Part shown: positions 38,874-43,512 of the stretch, one piece after another
How the letters are laid out: each line of letters begins with the position of its first letter
Position numbering within the stretch: the first letter of the stretch is position 1
From: an uncultured Anaerotignum sp.
Lineage (GTDB): Bacteria; Bacillota; Clostridia; Lachnospirales; Anaerotignaceae
Length of the DNA stretch: 43,512 nt
Assembly (NCBI GenBank): GCA_910578425.1
Contig: CAJTQX010000019.1
Span: forward strand, 1-43,512
Direction: 5' to 3'
Notes under the pieces: model-generated
The model's database searches: none
What the model saw: only the letters and a program-made list of their open reading frames with translations
What the model was told of the DNA's origin: nothing
Position numbers and translations under genes: made by a program

Positions 38874-41315
38874 ATGGGATATGCAAAAGTCATTATAGGT
38901 CTTAGCCATCCGGAGGTCGATAAACTGTTTGATTACAGAATACCGGCAGAGCTGGCAACGATCGCGCGTCCGGGCGTGCGGGTCATTGTCCCATTTGGCG
39001 CGCGCGGCGCGCGCACAGAAGGCTATATCATCTCCCTCTGCGAAACAACAGAGCTGCCGGAGGGCAGGCTCAAGGATATCCGCGAAATACTGGACGATGG
39101 AAAGCCCGTTTTCACACCGGAACTGCTTGCCCTGGCGGAATGGCTCAGGGAACGTTGTTTCTGTACACTCAATCAGTGCCTGCAAATCATGCTGCCGCCT
39201 GGCATCCGCACCAAAAGCGTCTGGCTTGTTTCCCTGAAGGAAGGCGCGGATGAAACCGGACTGACCGAACGGGAATGCGTGCTTCTCTCACTTCTGCGGG
39301 AACGCGGCACGCTTGCTCTGTCAGAAATTGAGGCAGAGTTAGGCACGAAGGCACAGGAACTTGCCCGCTCTTTGGAGAAAAAAAGGCTGGTTACGCTGCG
39401 GCAGAGCCTGCGCCGAAGCGACTACAAAATAGAAAAAAAGTATTATTCCCTGAATATAGATTCCCCTCTTTTGGAAGAAATCCGCCAAAAAGCAAAAAAA
39501 GACCGGCGTCTGGAGGGACAGCGGCGGATTTTGGAATATTTGGCAGACGGACGCGAAGCCGCGCCGGAGGATCTGCGGGAACTGGCAGGCGCGTCCCCGC
39601 TGAAAACACTGCTTTCCAAAGGCGTGCTGCTGGAACGGCGGCAGGAAGAAAAGCGGCGCGTACTGCCGGAAAAGCCCTATCCCCGAACAGAGGCCTTTTC
39701 CCCTACGGAAGAACAGGCGGCTGTGCTTGCCGCCCTTCGGGAAGAAATGCAGCAGGAAAAAAAACGCCCTGTACTTCTGCATGGCGTGACGGGCAGCGGC
39801 AAAACGGAGATTTATCTGCAAATGATTGCGGACGTGCTGGAAATGGGGAAGCAGGCTGTTGTGCTAGTGCCGGAAATCGCGCTGACGCCGCTGATTCTGG
39901 AACGCTTTCTTTCCCGTTTCGGAGAAAAAGTTTCCGTCACGCACAGCCGCTTATCCACAGGCGAAAGGGTCGACCAATGGAAACGGGCGCGGGATGGAGA
40001 AATTTCTGTCATCATCGGCCCGCGTTCGGCTCTGTTCCTACCCTTTGCGAACATAGGGGCAATCATCATAGACGAAGCGCACGAAACCAGCTATCTTTCC
40101 GATGTAACGCCAAAATATGACGCAAGAGAAGCGGCGGAAAAGCTGGCGGAACTACATGGCGCACTGCTTCTGATGGGAACAGCTACACCGGACATATCTG
40201 CTTATTATAAGGCGACACAGGGCAAATACCGTCTGCTGGAGCTGAAAGAACGAACGGGCGGCGGGAGCATGCCGGAAATTTTTGTGACGGATATGCGGCA
40301 GGAGCTTGCGGAGGGCAACCGCTCCGTATTCGGACGGCCTCTGCGAAAGGCTCTGGCGGAAATTCTGGAACGGAAGGAGCAGGCGATGCTTTTCCTGAAC
40401 CGCAGGGGCTATGCTACATTTGTTTCCTGCCGCAGCTGCGGACATGCTATGGTCTGCCCGGAATGCGACCTGCCCTATACGTACCACTCCACAGAAAAGA
40501 TACTGCTCTGCCATACCTGCGGCAGGCGGGAGGCTTTGCCCAAAGTCTGTCCGGAATGCGGCTCCGGCTATATCCGCCAATTCGGGACAGGGACGGAAAA
40601 AATCGAAGAAGAAACACGCCGTTTCTTCCCAAACGCGCGTATACTGCGGATGGATTTGGACACAACAGGAAAAAAACACAGCCATGAACGGATTCTGGCG
40701 GCTTTTTCGCGGAAGGAGGCAGATATTCTCATAGGCACACAGATGATTGCCAAAGGACATGATTTTGCAGACGTTACACTTGTGGGAATTATGGCGGCAG
40801 ATACCTCCCTGAACGCGGACAGCTATACTGCGGCTGAAACAGGATTTCGGCTGATGCTCCAAGCGGCAGGACGCACAGGGCGCGCCGGATTGCCGGGGCG
40901 GGTATATCTACAGACCTATCAGCCGGAGCATTATGCTGTGCGCTATGCAGCGGCGCAGGATTTTCATGGATTCTATGCAGAGGAAATCGAAATGCGGCGT
41001 ATGATGGGCTATCCGCCCTTTTCGGCATTTTTCAGTATTCTGCTGACAGGAGAAAACAAGGCGGAAACAGCGGAAGCGGCAGAACGCCTTGCGGAACGTC
41101 TGGCACAGGCAGACGGCGAAGAGCTGTTCCATATTTTAGGACCCGTTCCGGCGGCACTGGCGCAGCTGCGGGGTGAATACCGGTTTCGCATCCTCGTAAA
41201 AGGGGCGGAGGAACAGCCGCTCAGGGAATTTGTACTGCCCGCTGTCGAAGAAATGCGGCGCGACAGGAAAAGCGGCGTGCGGTTCCATCTGACTCTGAAC
41301 CATGCAGATTTTTAA
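38874..41315 (+). CDS. priA: Primosomal protein N' (replication restart helicase)
   Basis: An 813-aa 3'-5' DNA helicase that reloads the replisome at stalled forks. The N-terminal DNA-binding domain starts YAKVIIGLSHPEVDKLFDY. Walker A is GVTGSGKT, Walker B IIDEAHE. The zinc module has CRSCG, CPECD, CHTCG and CPECG, all eight cysteines present. Helicase motifs V/VI lie in IGTQMIAKGHDF and QAAGRTGRAG. The ATG at 38874 lies 11 bases after AAGGAG; the ATG at 38841 is part of a hairpin. In Bacillus-like genomes priA precedes def-fmt-rsmB on one strand, but here it diverges from rsmB and def/fmt are absent. Confidence 0.96.
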   Translation: MGYAKVIIGLSHPEVDKLFDYRIPAELATIARPGVRVIVPFGARGARTEGYIISLCETTELPEGRLKDIREILDDGKPVFTPELLALAEWLRERCFCTLNQCLQIMLPPGIRTKSVWLVSLKEGADETGLTERECVLLSLLRERGTLALSEIEAELGTKAQELARSLEKKRLVTLRQSLRRSDYKIEKKYYSLNIDSPLLEEIRQKAKKDRRLEGQRRILEYLADGREAAPEDLRELAGASPLKTLLSKGVLLERRQEEKRRVLPEKPYPRTEAFSPTEEQAAVLAALREEMQQEKKRPVLLHGVTGSGKTEIYLQMIADVLEMGKQAVVLVPEIALTPLILERFLSRFGEKVSVTHSRLSTGERVDQWKRARDGEISVIIGPRSALFLPFANIGAIIIDEAHETSYLSDVTPKYDAREAAEKLAELHGALLLMGTATPDISAYYKATQGKYRLLELKERTGGGSMPEIFVTDMRQELAEGNRSVFGRPLRKALAEILERKEQAMLFLNRRGYATFVSCRSCGHAMVCPECDLPYTYHSTEKILLCHTCGRREALPKVCPECGSGYIRQFGTGTEKIEEETRRFFPNARILRMDLDTTGKKHSHERILAAFSRKEADILIGTQMIAKGHDFADVTLVGIMAADTSLNADSYTAAETGFRLMLQAAGRTGRAGLPGRVYLQTYQPEHYAVRYAAAQDFHGFYAEEIEMRRMMGYPPFSAFFSILLTGENKAETAEAAERLAERLAQADGEELFHILGPVPAALAQLRGEYRFRILVKGAEEQPLREFVLPAVEEMRRDRKSGVRFHLTLNHADF

Positions 41316-41353
41316 CATGAAATATTGTCGGATTGCCAGTATCCGCAGAACAA

Positions 41354-41447
41354 TAAAAACAGACATAAGGCGGCCTGCTTTCAAAAATCAAACTGCTCTT
41401 TGTGATTGATTTCTGAAGTCAAACCGCCTCATGCCTGTTTTCTTTAT
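41354..41447. terminator. Large convergent terminator between priA and the LtaS-family gene
   Basis: AAAACAGACATAAGGCGG at about 41356-41373 pairs with CCGCCTCATGCCTGTTTT at 41424-41441, with mismatches. An inner AAATCAA/TTGATTT stem lies between. A and T runs at the two ends allow use in both directions. The element fills most of the 145-base gap between the convergent genes. Confidence 0.75.
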
Positions 41448-41460
41448 ATAGACAAATTTT

Positions 41461-43347
41461 TTATTCTTCCCCGCGCTGTACAGCAGAAAGATAATCCCTG
41501 CCCAGCAGCTCATCGTAGGTCAGAAGTTCGTGCATCTCAATATATTCCTCCCGAATGTCCTCCGGCACATCAGAATACAGCTTATAATACGGGCTGATCA
41601 CCGGACAGGCTTCAAAAAGCTCCAACAGGAATCGGGTCTGCAAACATTCCGGCGCGGCTATATAATCGCAGAGCAGCGGGGAAAGCAGATACGGCGAAAC
41701 CGCCTGCCCTTCCGCACGATATTCCCGCCCTGTATCGTAATTGCTGAAAATCACATACGGTGTGGAAAACATGGTGTATTTTTCTTCTTCGTTCCATTCT
41801 GCCGCAGTCGTGGAAGAAATCGTACCCGTTGTGGTGTAGGGCTTAAATTCATCGCCAAGTGTGGGAAGGTGGTCGCCGTACCACAGCAGAACAGTCGGTT
41901 TCTCCCTTGCCATAATGTAATCGTACAGCACGCCAAGCGCGCGGTCAGAATCGCTCACGCCCTTCAGATAATTATGAAGTACATTTGTTTCGCGCTCAGA
42001 AAGCACGTCCGACTTAACGCGGATATCCCAATCGAACGGCTTATATTTATCGAAATACAGCCCGTGGTTTTCCATGGTAATTGCCATCAGGTACAGTCCT
42101 GTTTCATGCGGCTGTTCCAGCTGATAAATGATTTCCTCCGCAATGGTTTCATCTGTAATATACGGACCGCTGTTCCAGTGGTGTTCGGCATGCATGTCGT
42201 ACTCCCCAAGAAAATCATCGAAACCCAAAAGAGGATACGCCCTTTCCCGTTCATAAAATGTTTTCTGGTATGTATGGATTCCAAGGGCGTCATACCCCAG
42301 TCCCTTGAAAAAACGGGCATAGGAAAAAATATCACTGAATACATACTGCTGGTAGGGGACATTGCCCGGCGGCAGCATATTCGTTGTCATACCCGTCAGT
42401 ATCTCAAACTCCGGGCGGACTGTCCCGCCGCCGAATGTACAGGAAACCATAAAACCGCTGGGGTGGTTTTCCGCAATTCTACGATAATTGGGCAGAGGGT
42501 CTTTTGAAAGCTCCACATTCTGTAATACCGAAGGGTCCCAGAAGGATTCGGAAAGCACAACAACAACGTCCGGATTTTGGAAATCCGCCGCGTCCGCACT
42601 TTCCGGAATATACTTTTTAAACATATGCTCCACATACGCCTTACTGTAATGCTGCGGCTCAGTCATGTTCAGCGCGCCGAAATTCAGTGCGAAAGCGGTC
42701 AGGAAGCCATGCTCTGTGTAATTGGTATCCTGATCCATTGCCTCATCCAGAGAAATCCCGAAAACAGCCTCATACGCCGATCCACGTATAGAAGGATTTA
42801 CCACAAAAAAATACAGGAATATCAGCAGTACAGGCGTACCGGCAATACGATAACGCAGCTTTCCGGGCAAAACGGGACGCGCCAGAAACAGAAACAGCAG
42901 ATAAAACACTGTGCCGCCGATCACCTCCCAAACCGCATCCGGCACAACAAGGGAAGTCAGGAACTGCGTGAAGCTGTCCGCATTTTTCGCCAGCAGCAAA
43001 TCCCATGGAAGGAAATGCTCCCGCAGTATATTGGATTTGAAATAATCAACCAGAGGCATTACCGTAAATATAACGGCAGAAACCAACGCCGCTGTAAACA
43101 CTTTGCGGAACAGACAGGCAAACGCCAAAAAAATAAGCACAACCAGAAACAGACCGAACACAAACGAGCCCGTCTGCTTATACACCAACGTATGAAGCCT
43201 GTCCCCTGATCCATAAGAAAGGAAATTGCATGTGAGCGTCAGATAAATCGGGAAAAAAGCCACAATGAGCCATAGAACCGTCTTTGTCAGACGGCTGCTG
43301 TGGAAAAATTCTTCTATTTCATTCTGCATTTCGCGAAAAACATTCAT
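41461..43347 (-). CDS. LTA synthase family sulfatase-fold membrane protein
   Basis: A 628-aa polytopic protein. Five or so N-terminal membrane helices (about 22-190) are followed by an extracellular alkaline-phosphatase/sulfatase domain. VVVVLSESFWD holds the metal-binding Glu, TFGGGTVRPEFEILTG the catalytic Thr309, and WYGDHLPTLGD the Asp-His metal pair. LtaS-type enzymes transfer glycerol phosphate from phosphatidylglycerol to a growing teichoic acid or related glycan. The exact polymer is not fixed by sequence, so I give no gene symbol. GAGG lies about 11 bases upstream of the ATG. It is monocistronic with a strong promoter. Confidence 0.9.
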   Translation of the reverse strand: MNVFREMQNEIEEFFHSSRLTKTVLWLIVAFFPIYLTLTCNFLSYGSGDRLHTLVYKQTGSFVFGLFLVVLIFLAFACLFRKVFTAALVSAVIFTVMPLVDYFKSNILREHFLPWDLLLAKNADSFTQFLTSLVVPDAVWEVIGGTVFYLLFLFLARPVLPGKLRYRIAGTPVLLIFLYFFVVNPSIRGSAYEAVFGISLDEAMDQDTNYTEHGFLTAFALNFGALNMTEPQHYSKAYVEHMFKKYIPESADAADFQNPDVVVVLSESFWDPSVLQNVELSKDPLPNYRRIAENHPSGFMVSCTFGGGTVRPEFEILTGMTTNMLPPGNVPYQQYVFSDIFSYARFFKGLGYDALGIHTYQKTFYERERAYPLLGFDDFLGEYDMHAEHHWNSGPYITDETIAEEIIYQLEQPHETGLYLMAITMENHGLYFDKYKPFDWDIRVKSDVLSERETNVLHNYLKGVSDSDRALGVLYDYIMAREKPTVLLWYGDHLPTLGDEFKPYTTTGTISSTTAAEWNEEEKYTMFSTPYVIFSNYDTGREYRAEGQAVSPYLLSPLLCDYIAAPECLQTRFLLELFEACPVISPYYKLYSDVPEDIREEYIEMHELLTYDELLGRDYLSAVQRGEE

Positions 43348-43397
43348 ATTAGAAACCTCTTTTCATGCGATATCATGCGTTTTCACAGATAACCTTA

Positions 43398-43426
43398 ATT
43401 CTAGCACCCGCTGAAAAGATTTTCAA
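43398..43426 (-). promoter_or_regulatory. Promoter of the LtaS-family gene
   Basis: On the minus strand TTGAAA (43421-43426), a 17-base spacer ending TGC, and TAGAAT (43398-43403) form a near-consensus extended -10 promoter about 50 bases before the start. Bases 43427-43512 hold no gene I can support; an ATG at 43508 is too close to the edge to judge. Confidence 0.8.
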
Positions 43427-43512
43427 GAAATGGCTGAAAATTTAATCAAAAATGAAGTGTAGAGTTACAATACATATTGGACAACAAGGAAAGAAAAAGC
43501 TAGAAGGATGAG

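Overview
The window looks like a chromosomal segment of a low-to-mid G+C Gram-positive anaerobe, most likely a clostridium of the Lachnospirales. The signs are strong purine-rich Shine-Dalgarno sites, a glmS ribozyme, FeoB with its small Cys-rich partner, the type-2 Firmicutes GalT, YesM/YesN-type two-component proteins, a PASTA kinase/PP2C pair, and the Bacillota housekeeping order rsmB-rlmN-stp-prkC-rsgA-rpe-thiN. I cannot name a genus. I saw no rRNA, tRNA, CRISPR array, phage or transposase gene.

Left part (1-6770): glmS behind a self-cleaving glmS ribozyme; an unrecognised 138-aa gene; feoA-feoB plus a 43-aa Cys-rich membrane peptide; a DUF6514-type gene on the minus strand; and a YheO/DauR-type regulator.

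Galactose locus (6776-21658, all minus strand): read 5' to 3', the order is response regulator, sensor kinase, two membrane-anchored periplasmic-binding-like proteins, MglB, MglA, MglC, a small coiled-coil membrane protein, then galK, galE, galT and galM. This is a complete path from sensing through uptake to the Leloir pathway. The two extra binding-protein homologues sit directly behind the kinase and probably act as its extracytoplasmic sugar sensors. This is the most interesting system in the window.

Middle (21796-30406): an AT-rich Cys-containing gene of unknown function; engB overlapping lonA; prfC; an orphan class I/II aminotransferase with its own promoter and a palindromic candidate operator; a secreted copper-amine-oxidase-N/Ig-like protein; rpmB; and a 56-aa membrane peptide.

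Right part (30495-43347): thiN, rpe, rsgA, prkC, stp, rlmN and rsmB form a minus-strand run (transcribed from rsmB toward thiN). priA diverges from rsmB, although in Bacillus-type genomes it lies upstream in the same direction with def and fmt between. An LtaS-family synthase closes the window, convergent with priA.

Three copies of one intergenic stem-loop repeat family (about 10345-10627, 27335-27418, 36085-36280) each lie flush against the stop codon of a gene. Their arms differ in sequence but keep their pairing, which argues that the structure is selected.
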